Assembly (NCBI GenBank): GCA_014607495.2 | Contig: CP053170.1 | Coordinates: 10,106,001-10,170,000, forward strand | Source of the DNA: Carposina sasakii | Taxonomy: Eukaryota; Arthropoda; Insecta; Lepidoptera; Carposinidae | DNA length: 64,000 bases | Direction of reading: 5' to 3' | Shown here: in pieces, positions 1 through 8,329 of the stretch | Layout: each line of letters opens with the position of its first letter | Position numbering within the stretch: the first letter of the stretch is position 1 | Position numbers and translations under genes: made by a program | Notes under the pieces: generated by a model | Database searches by the model: none | What the model was told of the DNA's origin: nothing | The model's input: only the letters and a program-made list of their open reading frames with translations

Positions 1-108
1 AGCCTGAGGTCTGATTTGGCTCCAAGACCCTCTTGTCCCTCTACTGACTTGTACAGTATGCCCGGGAAGAGAAGCAGCTGTGGTGTTATATATTTTTTTA
101 GGGAATAC
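1..108 (+). repeat. Interspersed repeat R7, 3' part
   Basis: Shares the block around GACTTGTACAGTATGCCCGG and AGAGAAGCAGCTGT with copies at 2893, 22395 and (inverted) 35862. The window edge cuts off its 5' part. The family is unclassified, probably a LINE or SINE tail. Confidence 0.6.
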
Positions 109-156
109 ATCTATGTCTACAATATTGATGTATATACATATTAATATTATTATTAT

Positions 157-384
157 GATGTAGTGATAGCCCAATGGTTAAGACGTGCACCTTTCAGTCG
201 GGAGGCCTGAGTTCGATACGTCACGGGCCTGTACTTACCAATAAATTTATTTATTTACCTGATTTTTTTCGCTATACGCGAGAAGGGTTGGCGTTAGGCA
301 GGCAGCCGTAAAAAACAAATTTCGAAGGAAACCATATTGCGCTGATCCCATAAATTATGAGATAAGGGCAGGATGATGATGATT
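157..384 (+). mobile_element. tRNA-derived SINE (SINE-1), GAT-tailed
   Basis: The head is tRNA-like: an A-box-like segment TAGCCCAATGGTTAAGACG is followed by a B-box-like GAGTTCGATAC. The body runs through GAGAAGGGTTGGCGTTAGGC and CATATTGCGCTGATCCCAT to the tail GGGCAGGATGATGATGAT. The same 3' body recurs at 26096 and 34514 and, inverted, at 21463. This is the layout of a Pol III SINE with a microsatellite tail. Confidence 0.75.
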
Positions 385-621
385 TATTGGTTAACTTTAA
401 AATTATACAGTTGCTTTAAAATACCCTGCAAAACATATGTATGTACCACCGTATACTGCTTCACATTGAAACTTATAGATATCGTCAAATACATAAAAAG
501 GGATGTTTTTCAAGTACTCCCTCGGGGGTGATAAAGTGGGCGAAGGGAAGAGACCAGCAGTTATGTTGGCACTATTGGAAGAAAAATGTTAGGTTTGCTA
601 TCAATGTTACAAAAACTATTT

Positions 622-910
622 TAAGGGTTCCGTACCTCGTTAGGTAAAAACGGAACCCTTATAATAACCAACTTGGTTGTCCGTCCGTCTGTCTGTCAAA
701 ACCCTTTTTTCTCAGGAACGCGTGGTTGTATTAGGCTGGAATTTATATCAAATAGTCAAATCTACTGTCTCTTGAAGCTGTGAAAAAATCAAATTTCTGA
801 GTCAATGAAATCAAAAGATACAGCCGTTTATGCCGCAAATTTCGGCAAATTTTCGACTTTCGTAAGATAATCAAAACCTACAGGGTACTTCCCGTGCAGT
901 CAGAATTTTG
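622..910. repeat. Repeat starting with an AAGGGTTCCG hairpin
   Basis: AAGGGTTCCG (623..632) and CGGAACCCTT (651..660) form a perfect 10-bp stem, followed by TCCGTCCGTCTGTCTGTC. This combination is familiar from dispersed lepidopteran repeats. The class is uncertain and the 3' boundary approximate. Confidence 0.45.
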
Positions 911-1062
911 AAATTCGGTACGAAGCAACGTCATACAGCACAGATAAAGGAAAAATTACAAAAACCGTAAATTTTTCATTACATCATATAATAAAACTTA
1001 AAAAACATTATAGCAATTTAATTTAGGCTTTCCCCAAAAACCTATACTGCGATCTGTCGGAA

Positions 1063-1218
1063 TTTAAGCGGCATGTATGCAGTCATGAAGGAGATCCTTA
1101 AAGCCACTTTTAACGTAGCGGAAGCGACAAGTTGCTAGCTTATCGCCTGAGGGAACATCCCTGAGTCCCCCAATCGACTCCTATGCCATGCACGGAAGGA
1201 GATGCAACTGATGTGTTC
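1063..1218 (-). repeat. Interspersed repeat R4, minus orientation
   Basis: Reverse complement of a repeat that, in forward orientation, runs GGGGCTTCACTAGAATACAT, CAGCTGCATCTCCTTCCGTG, GTCGACTAAGGAACTC, TCTCAGGCGATAAGCTAGCA. Other copies lie at 16066, 16985, 30825, 39378, 40160, 41330, 48570, 53880 and 58345, and one copy is split by the LTR element at 6310..12885. Unclassified and non-coding. Confidence 0.6.
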
Positions 1219-1379
1219 CCAGCGTACTTTCCTAAATATAGGTCACTGTAAATCTCGGCATGACTCACTAAATTACCAAGGGGAAGGCGGGACGGCGCCT
1301 GTTTAATTAAATCTCCATTCTGTTTTAATAAGTATCTCAATGTGTCTAACGAATTGTTTAAAACCGAATTAAATGCCAT
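1219..1379 (-). pseudogene. Coding-like fragment beginning MAFNSVLNNSL, unidentified
   Basis: Reading leftward from 1379, an ATG in a good context (CAAAATGG) opens about 54 codons of ordinary-looking protein, including MAFNSVLNNSLDTLRYLLKQ and LVSHAEIYSDLYLGKYAG. The frame then enters repeat R4 at about 1219, so its continuation is repeat sequence. It could be the start of a transposon protein or a host exon joined to R4. I do not recognise the family. The composition is mixed and polar, unlike the AT-rich shadow frames nearby. No splice donor is obvious before R4. Confidence 0.3.
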
Positions 1380-1900
1380 TTTGTATTCGAAGATAAATAT
1401 GTTTTTAATTAATCTTATTGTTTTGGGTTTAGAACAAAAAGTAGACTTACGTAATAAACTTAATTTATTAATTTAATTTATAATAAATACACTTTAGAAT
1501 TCCCGGATTGCCCCTCCTCGTAGGAATTTGTAGAAAATCTCTTTTATCGAATGTCTACGTCACACAAAGAACACGCCCTTCAAGCTTCAGGGTCCTAACA
1601 CCCATATTTATAAAGAAAAAGATGTAATAACTTCTTTTATCTATTATTTATTTGCTTAAATAGGATACAGTGAACTATTACATTATTAGATCAGAGACAT
1701 GTTCCGGCAAAAAGTGTAGCATGCAAATATTTTAATTCATTCAACAACGGAAGTGTTCTAGTGTAAAATAATGACATAATTGACAATTTTACTTAGCGAT
1801 AAGCAATTTCTTAAGTTTACCGATACGGGTGTCACTTAAACTTTTGTTAAACCTTGTATATTATAAAACATATAATATAAATATATAAGGTGTGAATACA
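1380..1900. other. No feature seen
   Basis: AT-rich sequence with no repeat recognised elsewhere in the window and no convincing open frame. Confidence 0.4.
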
Positions 1901-1902
1901 TA

Positions 1903-2050
1903 CATAATAATCACGCCTCTTTCCCGGAGGGGTAGGCAGAGATCACAGATCTCCATTTGCTACGATCCTGACACACCTCTTTCGCTTCATCTACTTTCAT
2001 GATAGTCTTCATGCACGTTCGTCGGTTTAGGGTACTCTTGACCTGACCTT
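1903..2050 (+). repeat. Repeat R7b (LINE/SINE tail type)
   Basis: Contains AATCACGCCTCTTTCCCGGA and ATCTCCATTTGCTACGATCC. The reverse complement of the same block lies at 49278..49395, inside a MITE. Read in reverse it encodes a DRSKWRS-like peptide and ends near a TATGTATG tail, suggesting a LINE 3' end in minus orientation. Confidence 0.5.
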
Positions 2051-2440
2051 TCTCTACAGGGTGTGAATGAAAGCCTGATATTCACTTGCACCCTGTATAA
2101 TGTATATTTATCTCTGAGTAAGCTAACCTTCCTTATTTAATTTCCCAATAGGATTAAATCAGTATTTCAATATCTCAGCAAGCAAAGGTAAATTTACCCT
2201 ATTACAACTAAATCCAATTTTTTACCCCGTTAAGCCAGAAATTTCCTTTCCACCCTTCTCTGGTAGCCATTAGCCACCCCTTTTAAATCCCGAGGGTAGG
2301 TTTTTATGTGACTTGATTATTTAACCGACTGGCTTAGTGTAGCCGTAGAGTTTTTAAGAACGAAAATATTCCTTCGATTCTAAAATTAACGATTAAAAAC
2401 AAATAACGCATTGAATTAAAAAATATAATTATAAATTATT
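2051..2440. other. No feature seen
   Basis: AT-rich unique-looking sequence with no supported gene. Confidence 0.35.
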
Positions 2441-2444
2441 AGTT

Positions 2445-2520
2445 AACGACTTGCCCCGGCTTCGCTTGGGTAAAATGCTGATATCATACATATAAACCTT
2501 TCTCTTGAATACATACATAG
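2445..2520 (-). mobile_element. Helitron-like fragment (CCCCGGCTTCGC type)
   Basis: Contains TTGCCCCGGCTTCGCTTGGG and AATGCTGATATCATACATA, matching the first part of the element at 61494. This is the inverted 3' end of a lepidopteran non-autonomous Helitron family. Fragment only. Confidence 0.45.
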
Positions 2521-2527
2521 ATACATA

Positions 2528-2890
2528 CAGGATGTTTTTTTGTGGCCACCTTTAACGAAGGGTACGTACTATACATGAAATAAAGTAAGTTTATGCCAAA
2601 AAAAATTCTGGGAATATTTTTTTTTAAATTCCTTGATCGTGCGAAATTTATAGTGTCTAGTGGTTATGTTAGTTTTTTTATAGACAGATATTAATTATTT
2701 TTCGTGAAAAAATCCTGCTACGCGCGTCTATATGCATTAATGCAGAAAAACGCAGTCTATTTACTCAACTTTGGACCCTAATATTTTGGAAACCAGACAC
2801 TTCCCAGGTATGCTTCCATGGAGAAAAATGATCGTGATGATGAGGAGATTCCGTAGTTTTCGGGAACGTTGACGACCAAAAATCACCTTG
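2528..2890 (+). mobile_element. TIR element family A, copy 1
   Basis: A short non-coding element of about 360 bp. It begins CAGGATGTTTTTTTGTGGCC and ends with GTTGACGACC then AAAAATCACCTTG. The ends are imperfect inverted repeats (CAGGATGWTTTTT..GTYGYCAMCSTT). The interior contains the family marker AAACGCAGTCTATTTACTCA. The right flank is TATA; the left is CATA. Ten further copies are in the window. Confidence 0.75.
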
Positions 2891-2892
2891 TA

Positions 2893-3190
2893 TAATCACG
2901 TCTTTATCCCTTACGGGATAGGCAGAGCACCAAGGGCCGATAGGACCACATGGTGGCACTTCTGACCAATTTTGAGTGTATAGTTGAGATGTACAAGTTC
3001 GGTTACAGTAAGAGGCGGTCAGCCCATCGCCTACAAAACACCAACACCCTCTTATCCCTCTACTGACTTATGTCTTATGAGTTAGGTACAGTATGCCCGG
3101 GAAGAGAAGCAGCTGTAGTATTATACGTTTTTTTGTCACTCCCAGAGCGGCATAGAAGAATTCTCTTGAATCACTCTGTCTATTTAAGAA
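2893..3190 (+). repeat. Repeat R7, near full-length, plus orientation
   Basis: Runs from AATCACGTCTTTATCCCTTA through CACATGGTGGCACTTCTGAC and GCGGTCAGCCCATCGCC to AGAGAAGCAGCTGTAGTATT. The opposite-orientation copy begins immediately after it, so the pair forms a large inverted repeat. Short open frames here are chance readings of the repeat. Confidence 0.65.
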
Positions 3191-3194
3191 AACC

Positions 3195-3400
3195 GTTTTG
3201 AAGTCAGTAGAGGGGGGACAAGAGGGTCTTGGTGTTTTGTAGGCGATGGGCTGACCACCTGTCACTACTAACCGAACTTGTACATCTCTACTATACCCTC
3301 AAAATTTCGTCAGAAGTAGCACCATGTGGTTCTATCGGCCTTTGGTGCTCTGCCTACCCCGTAAGGGATAAAGGCGTTGATTATATGTGTGTATGTATAA
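3195..3400 (-). repeat. Repeat R7, minus orientation
   Basis: Reverse complement of the preceding copy: GTCAGTAGAGGGGGGACAAG, GGCGATGGGCTGACCACC, CCCCGTAAGGGATAAAGGCG. The two copies differ at scattered positions, so they are separate insertions or an old inverted duplication. Confidence 0.65.
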
Positions 3401-3795
3401 CATTAAAATCTTCAAAATAAGCTATGAAGTTCATTAAAAAAATTCTCAACAAAAATTACACGACAAGAAAAAGAATACCTTCAGGTTTATAAAACTTTAA
3501 TTCCTTTCAGATTAAAATGGGAACTTCTTAATAAAGTTCCACATTATTTTCTTAACAAAAATTCACGACAAAGCGAATCTCGAAAGGGTGCAAAGGGATG
3601 ACGGGGAGAATTGAAATATTAACATTGTTCCAGATTTTCTTTGTTCGAGTATGAATTCGTGAATTCCTTGTCTTAAATAGCGCCCTTGACATACTGTTGT
3701 AAACGTAATATTATATATTACCAGCTGTTGCACGCGGCTCCCCTCGCGTGGCTGTCTTTAGCATAGATTTATTATACTAACGTCTTTAGTAGGAT
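3401..3795. other. No feature seen
   Basis: AT-rich sequence without a recognised repeat or gene. Confidence 0.35.
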
Positions 3796-3801
3796 ACGTC
3801 A

Positions 3802-3955
3802 ATCTATATACTAATATTATAAATGTGAAAGTATGTGTGTGCGTATGTTTGTCCGTCTTTCACGGCAAAATTACTGAACCGATTTGAATGAACTTTGGTA
3901 CACAAATAGTCCACAGCCCGAGAAAGGACATCAAGGTCGCGGGCAACAGCTAGTA
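3802..3955 (+). mobile_element. Lep1-type Helitron, short copy
   Basis: Starts with ATACTAATATTATAAATGTG, continues with TGTTTGTCCGTCTTTCACGG and ACTGAACCGATTTGAATGAA, and ends GCGGGCAACAGCTAGT. The CTAG near the 3' end fits the Helitron CTRR terminus. No protein is encoded. Confidence 0.65.
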
Positions 3956-4052
3956 TGAAATAAAGTTAAACAAGTATAAGTTAATGTCTATTATCACTAC
4001 TTCTTCAAAATTGTAATTTCTATCTTCAAAAAAAGTTAATAATGTTTCTTAC

Positions 4053-4257
4053 CTGTCCTCCAAGTACCGTTGAACTCGGGTATCGTCTTCGGCAGGTCCG
4101 TCAGCTCAGGCCGCCTGCCCTTGGCCCTGGCGCTGCCAGCCGCCGGCGTCAGCAGCGCGATGCTGAACACTATCAGGCCGAGCACCAGCATGATGACCAG
4201 CAGAGCGATGAGGATGCCTCGCCAGTTGCGCTGGGTGGGCGTGGAGGCTGCCAACTC
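4053..4257 (-). CDS. Host exon: N-terminal TM segment of a DPP4/DPP6/DPP10-family protein
   Basis: This internal exon encodes the cytoplasmic edge, single membrane anchor and start of the ectodomain of a type II membrane serine-peptidase-family protein (S9B dipeptidyl peptidase or its non-catalytic DPP6/DPP10-like relatives). On the minus strand it follows an acceptor (CTCCCCAG|GAG) in phase 0 and ends at a consensus donor (GGACAG|GTAAG) in phase 1, giving 68 codons plus one base. Residues 7-13 read PTQRNWR, followed by a hydrophobic helix at about 15-36 (ILIALLVIMLVLGLIVFSIA) and then LLTP. This QRNW[RK]GI..ALLVI..LTP pattern is typical of the family as I know it. FNGTW near the end is a potential N-glycosylation site at the usual start of the propeller domain. 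GC content is far above the flanks. The catalytic domain exons are not in the window, so active and inactive paralogues cannot be separated. Confidence 0.78.
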
Positions 4258-4325
4258 CTGGGGAGGAAGGGTGATAGTTAGCATGTGATACACTTCATCT
4301 CTTTTTTATCAATAACAATCGAGAG

Positions 4326-4412
4326 TTAACCGGTTTCTTTTAGGCAAGCGCGCTCCATCTTAGACTGCAACGGTGCTTACAATCAGGCGCGTTGTGGTCA
4401 AGCGTAAGTGTA
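4326..4412 (+). mobile_element. LINE 3' fragment (FKSRVNRFLLGKRAPS type)
   Basis: Matches 13156..13245 nearly base for base (GGTTTCTTTTAGGCAAGCGC, CAGGCGCGTTGTGGTCAAGC). In the 13-kb copy the frame encodes the C-terminal tail of a LINE ORF2. Here only the last part and 3' UTR remain, 70 bp from the host exon. Confidence 0.6.
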
Positions 4413-4705
4413 AAAAAAAAACTAGTGGACGCTCGGGACATTTACGAAAGATAAATAAATAATAAATAATAAATAGTCGAAATTATTTGAAAAATTGGGA
4501 ATCATTATGACATTGAATTGTTATGCTAATCGATTAGAGAAATGTTGATTAGACCATCAGATGCATCAGACCTAGACGAATCTCTATTTTTTGTAATGTA
4601 CAGTTTGTATGTGTTGTTGACATGCCACATAGGTGTAGGTAAAATAAATAAATTTCACCCTAAATACTTAAATAGGGAATGTACCTATATATAGGGGAAG
4701 TTTAC
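4413..4705. other. No feature seen
   Basis: AT-rich, with AATAAATAAT runs. No recognised element. Confidence 0.35.
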
Positions 4706-4710
4706 TATTT

Positions 4711-4919
4711 GTTTACCGAGATTTGGCTAGTGTATAGCTATCGGGATGAAAAAATAACGTTGCCAATAATGTAATTTAAAAAGAGATGGTAAAATTCGTC
4801 ATCCGAGTAATTGACCCGGTAGCTCAGTTGGGAGAGCACTTGCACGGAATGCAAAGGTCGTGGGTTCGAGTCCCACTCGGGTGAGGAATTTTTTCCATTT
4901 CTTTATTAATAATTTTATA
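4711..4919 (+). mobile_element. SINE-3: tRNA-like box with a conserved 5' leader
   Basis: A tRNA-like unit at 4813..4884 has D-arm GCTCAGTTGGGAGAGC, B box GGTTCGAGTCC, and acceptor arms that pair at six of seven positions. The anticodon arm pairs at four of five, but position 33 is C and the apparent anticodon is GGA, so it is not an orthodox tRNA gene. About 100 bp upstream (GAGATTTGGCTAGTGTATAG to CGTCATCCGAGTAATTGACC) is conserved with copies at 24821 and 40572, so the repeat starts well before the tRNA. The tail is CCATTTCTTTATTAATAATT. Confidence 0.65.
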
Positions 4920-5202
4920 GTTTATTATTGTCAAATGTGGTACCAGTTCTATAGCCAACGCGGACGAAGTTAAGACAGTTGCTAGTAAAACATAAAAGCC
5001 ACTTTTATACCCTTTTATTCCACTATCATCGAAATAATCTTACCCTTTAAGATTATGGTTGTTTTTATATCCTCATAAAAACCTAGAAAGAGAGGGGTAA
5101 TAAATAGATTTACTTACATAATGACACAACCGAAGAGATCGTAAATATTCTAGAACTTGACTAGTATTTTTAACACGGCTTTAGAAACTATGTACTCGTA
5201 TA

Positions 5203-5579
5203 CTGGGTGTAAAAAGACAACTTTGTTCTTTTAATACCTCGTATTCTTTGTAACATCACGATAATTTTTTTCTACGGAAGCACCCCTGGGAAACCACGGG
5301 TTTCCAAGATATTGAGGTCCAAAGTTACATGAATATCAGCATTTTTTAAAAATAAATCCATGTGGAAACAGTAAACAAACATTTTATTTAAAGACACCAT
5401 ATTAATATTTAAAAATGTTAGTTTTGTAGGTACATTTGTCAATCGAATACATTGCTTGCAATAAAAAAAAAAAAAAAAAATTTTTTTCTTTTCCAGGGTT
5501 GGTTCCATGGAAAAAAATGATCGATACGTGACAAAGAATACGAGGTATTAAAATGACAACGTTGTCTTTTCACACCCTG
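5203..5579 (+). mobile_element. TIR element family D, copy 1
   Basis: Ends are CTGGGTGTAAAAAGACAACT and GACAACGTTGTCTTTTCACACCCTG, inverted repeats that continue inward as ACCTCGTATTCTTTG / CAAAGAATACGAGGT. Both flanks are TATA. Internal blocks (GGTTTCCAAGATATTGAGG, TCCAAAGTTAC, CCATGGAAAAAAATGATCG) are diverged versions of family A blocks in the opposite orientation, so A and D share ancestry. No protein is encoded. Confidence 0.7.
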
Positions 5580-6284
5580 TATAGTGCCTAGATTGCTAAG
5601 AAAATTATATGCACAATATTCTTCATCTCTATCTAGGTATAGCATAAGCCAATACGGATAAGGCTTTAAATAATATTATAACCTTATTCGTTGGAAACTC
5701 GAGACGGAGATGCAAAGCATAATATGTTTATATTTTATCGTATAATTTGGGATTCCACGACGAAGTATAGTAAAGTAAGTACCTATATTCATGTAAATTC
5801 AAGTATAGATCTTCTTAGTGTACAGTATTTCCCAAACTTTTACAAAACCAACGTTACTAAAAACTTCCGACAAAACCCGCTTTTCAAGCGCTCTGGCGCT
5901 GAATTTCATCCATAAATATTAAAAACCCACAGGCATTGAAGCCGGACATAATAGCTCATTCAGCTACGAAGCGCTGAATGGCGAATAATCTCGAGTGGCG
6001 TATAGAAAAACCTGGTATTTTACCAGCAGAAATTGATGAAATTTTACTAAAATTCTTTCTAAATTAACCCAGAAGTCAAGTATTTCCGATTCCGATGGAT
6101 TAGTCAGAAAATATAGTTTTATTTATAACCTGTAACGTATCCTATTTGCTGGGCAAAGACATCCCAATTGGAGTCCACAATTCTCTGCTCAGTTTATTTG
6201 AGTCTACATGCATAGATTAAGCAGCCCAGTCAGTGCCTACCTTTGCCCACCATGCTCAAAACACACTTGAATATTGAAAAAGTC
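5580..6284. other. Mostly unassigned; repeat fragment near 6130-6215
   Basis: 6130..6215 (ACCTGTAACGTATCCTATTT, GCTGGGCAAAGACATC) resembles 14185..14270, an old dispersed repeat. The rest is AT-rich with no supported feature. Confidence 0.35.
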
Positions 6285-6309
6285 CTGTCCTAATGCGGGG
6301 CTTCACTAG
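6285..6309 (+). repeat. R4 repeat, left half, ending in target site CTAG
   Basis: GTCCTAATGCGGGGCTTCACTAG is the start of R4. Its continuation (CTAGAATACATCAGCTGCAT) is found at 12886, beyond the LTR element. CTAG at 6306..6309 and 12886..12889 is the target duplication. Confidence 0.8.
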
Positions 6310-6470
6310 TGTTACAGTTTACAGTCAGCACCACATCATACATATGAATATATAGCGTACCTTATAATATTAATTATTATTATATATAAAGTCAATTGAT
6401 TAAAGGCTATATTTTATAAAAGTAGCTATTATGACTCCTGCAATATTGTTCTGGGAGGTTGCGATGGTTG

Positions 6471-6534
6471 TATAAAGAGCAGGGTAGAAACTAAATGGTG
6501 TCACTTTATTCTTGACTGTTGAGTTTGTAAGACG
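6471..6534 (+). promoter_or_regulatory. LTR core promoter: TATA, initiator and DPE-like motif
   Basis: TATAAAG (6471..6477) lies 32 bp before an initiator-like TCACTT whose A (6503) would be +1. AGACG at 6530..6534 then falls at +28 to +32 and fits the downstream promoter element RGWYV. The same motifs occur in the 3' LTR. The start site is inferred. Confidence 0.5.
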
Positions 6535-6666
6535 TTACTCTGCTCGATCTCTGTTCTATTTAAAAACATTGCAACGATATAATCTATTTACGGCGAATCG
6601 GGTTTCTTGCTGCTTCTTTCCCCGAATGTTATATCGCCTGAAGCAGCTTTAACTGTATAAGTGATA

Positions 6667-6672
6667 AATAAA
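6667..6672 (+). terminator. LTR poly(A) signal AATAAA
   Basis: AATAAA within GTGATAAATAAATAG lies about 160 bp after the inferred start, the expected order for an R/U5 boundary. Confidence 0.5.
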
Positions 6673-6763
6673 TAGTTCTACATAGCAACTGCGATGTTTG
6701 ACTCCGCATCCTGAATATACTGCTGCGCCAACGAGTAATCATCGGTGACACTTCAGAAGTGGG

Positions 6764-6946
6764 ATGCCGGAAAATAAACCCGCCCTGCCCACGGGTGACG
6801 ACTGCAAGAAAAGATTTGCGAAACATGGCAAAATCGGTGAAGAGTGTACACAAAAAGATGGAGATTTTTTTTTTTATGGACAACTGGAATATATTCAACA
6901 TGAAACAACAAGAAACTGGAGAAACAAGAAGATGAAGACAATGTAA
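6764..6946 (+). CDS. Short leader ORF of the LTR element, unidentified
   Basis: An ATG 14 bp past the 5' LTR opens 60 codons (starting MPENKPALPTGDDCKKRFAK), lysine-rich towards its end. It sits where gag would start, but I see no gag, zinc-knuckle or other motif. It may be the truncated start of gag or a chance frame. Confidence 0.25.
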   Translation: MPENKPALPTGDDCKKRFAKHGKIGEECTQKDGDFFFYGQLEYIQHETTRNWRNKKMKTM

Positions 6947-6963
6947 TTACTAGAACCCAATCA

Positions 6964-7090
6964 ATGATGCTGCTGTACTACCTAAATTCCATGCTGTTGC
7001 TGTTGCTGTTAAGAGCGCCAGTGTCAAGATCTTTTAATGTCCATCTGCAGTGGGAGCCGATTCCGCATCACAACTTAAAGGTTAGACATA
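6964..7090 (+). CDS. Coding-like stretch with donor-like end, unidentified
   Basis: The frame reads a leucine run then SRSFNVHLQWEPIPHHNLK and stops reading naturally at AAG|GTTAGA, a possible splice donor. The hydrophobic start could mimic a signal peptide, but it is a CTG-rich run and may be chance. No family recognised. Confidence 0.2.
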
Positions 7091-7729
7091 TTTGTTTGTT
7101 AGCTCTGCTTATGTGGATACTTATACCAAAATCCTTGCTTCATACCGTACCGTTGGTACGTGTTTTATGTTTTAGTGTAGTTTACGGTTAGCGTAGGTTA
7201 CCGTACGTAAATGTCGTACCTACCAGAAAGAAAAACTATGTTAGTTGCACAAACAGTACGTAAAGAATATTCGTATCAATTTTTACAAAAATCTCGGTGC
7301 ACAAAATGTATCTATTATGCGTTTGACTTTATTGGGGTACCTAAGTATTTCAAATAATGTTCCGTTATTAAGTTTTAATTACCACTGCAGGTATGTTTGA
7401 CTAGCAAGATTTATTTAGTTAAATTTAAACAATAATGTCAGTCCATAATCGGGAATATTGTTAAACTAAAATATGTAAACTATAAATGCATAAGTAGATT
7501 GTATTGGTGGTTTGTCCTGTTGGAAAATGAAGATTTTTGTCAGCAAACCAGCAAACATGTTTTTATTACGTGGAGTTTTGTAGTAATTTACTTACATGCT
7601 ATTTAAAATATAGGTACTTTGAAATCTACCCACACTAGGGTAATTATCGTTAAGATAATTTGGTTCTAAATTATGTTCTCTTGTTTCATGATCTAACATG
7701 TATCGGTGTTCATGGTTATTTTTCCGGAG

Positions 7730-7789
7730 ACCGTCGCCGTACAGAAGAGCACCTGGCTGTTGTGGCGTATCAGGAGCTGCTTATTCTGG
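7730..7789 (+). CDS. Candidate 60-bp exon in the LTR element
   Basis: A possible acceptor (TTTTTCCGGAG|AC) and a strong donor (CTGG|GTAAGA) bound a 60-nt segment in phase 1 at both ends. The frame reads RRRTEEHLAVVAYQELLIL, more protein-like than its surroundings. A nested acceptor ACAG at 7744 would give a 45-nt exon. I cannot identify the protein. If genuine it would be captured host sequence or a spliced element gene. Confidence 0.28.
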
Positions 7790-8329
7790 GTAAGATCGAA
7801 ACATGTAATTTGTTTAATATGCTGTGTGAATTTTGCAACTTTAATCTAATAGTTTATGACAGTTTTTCAAGATACGACTTTCGTGTATCCATGTCGTTAT
7901 CATAATAAGTTACGACCCGTTTTATTATATTATGTGTAGATATGATACGAATAATATTCACCTTACAATAGATTCAAACCATGGGGTGTAGTAGCATAAA
8001 TGCGAGACTTTTGTCTGGGCTTTATGTTTCTGGGCTTGATTGTTGGCATCTTCTTGCTACGCCATGCTTAGTATTTGGGAAGGTGATAAGAGACTTTTGA
8101 GAAACAATATGATATTGAGTATGTGTACTGACACACGAAAGTATTATTTAGTATTCATTGCAACTACAATATAATTATTTGATCCTTATATATTTAGCGG
8201 GTATGCCGTTATTAGCAATCGTAATAAATAGGAAATGGAAGGTAAATGCGGCATAGCAATACGATACCCTAGTTTCTATAGTAGGTATATAGATAAATTA
8301 GGTAGTACACTCGTAATAATGCCATGCAT

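Larger units (their letters stand above)
6310..6750 (+). repeat. 5' LTR
   Basis: 441 bp, beginning TGTTACAGTTTACAG and ending CATCGGTGACA. It reads the same base for base as 12445..12885. It contains a TATA-type promoter and an AATAAA signal. Confidence 0.88.

Noticed and set aside
4042..4288. Two plus-strand frames over the host exon
   Set aside because: Shadows of the minus-strand DPP-like exon, which has splice sites and a recognisable membrane segment.
4813..4884. A functional tRNA gene
   Set aside because: It has A and B boxes, but position 33 is not T, stems are imperfect, and the same segment sits in a dispersed repeat at 24965 and 40714.
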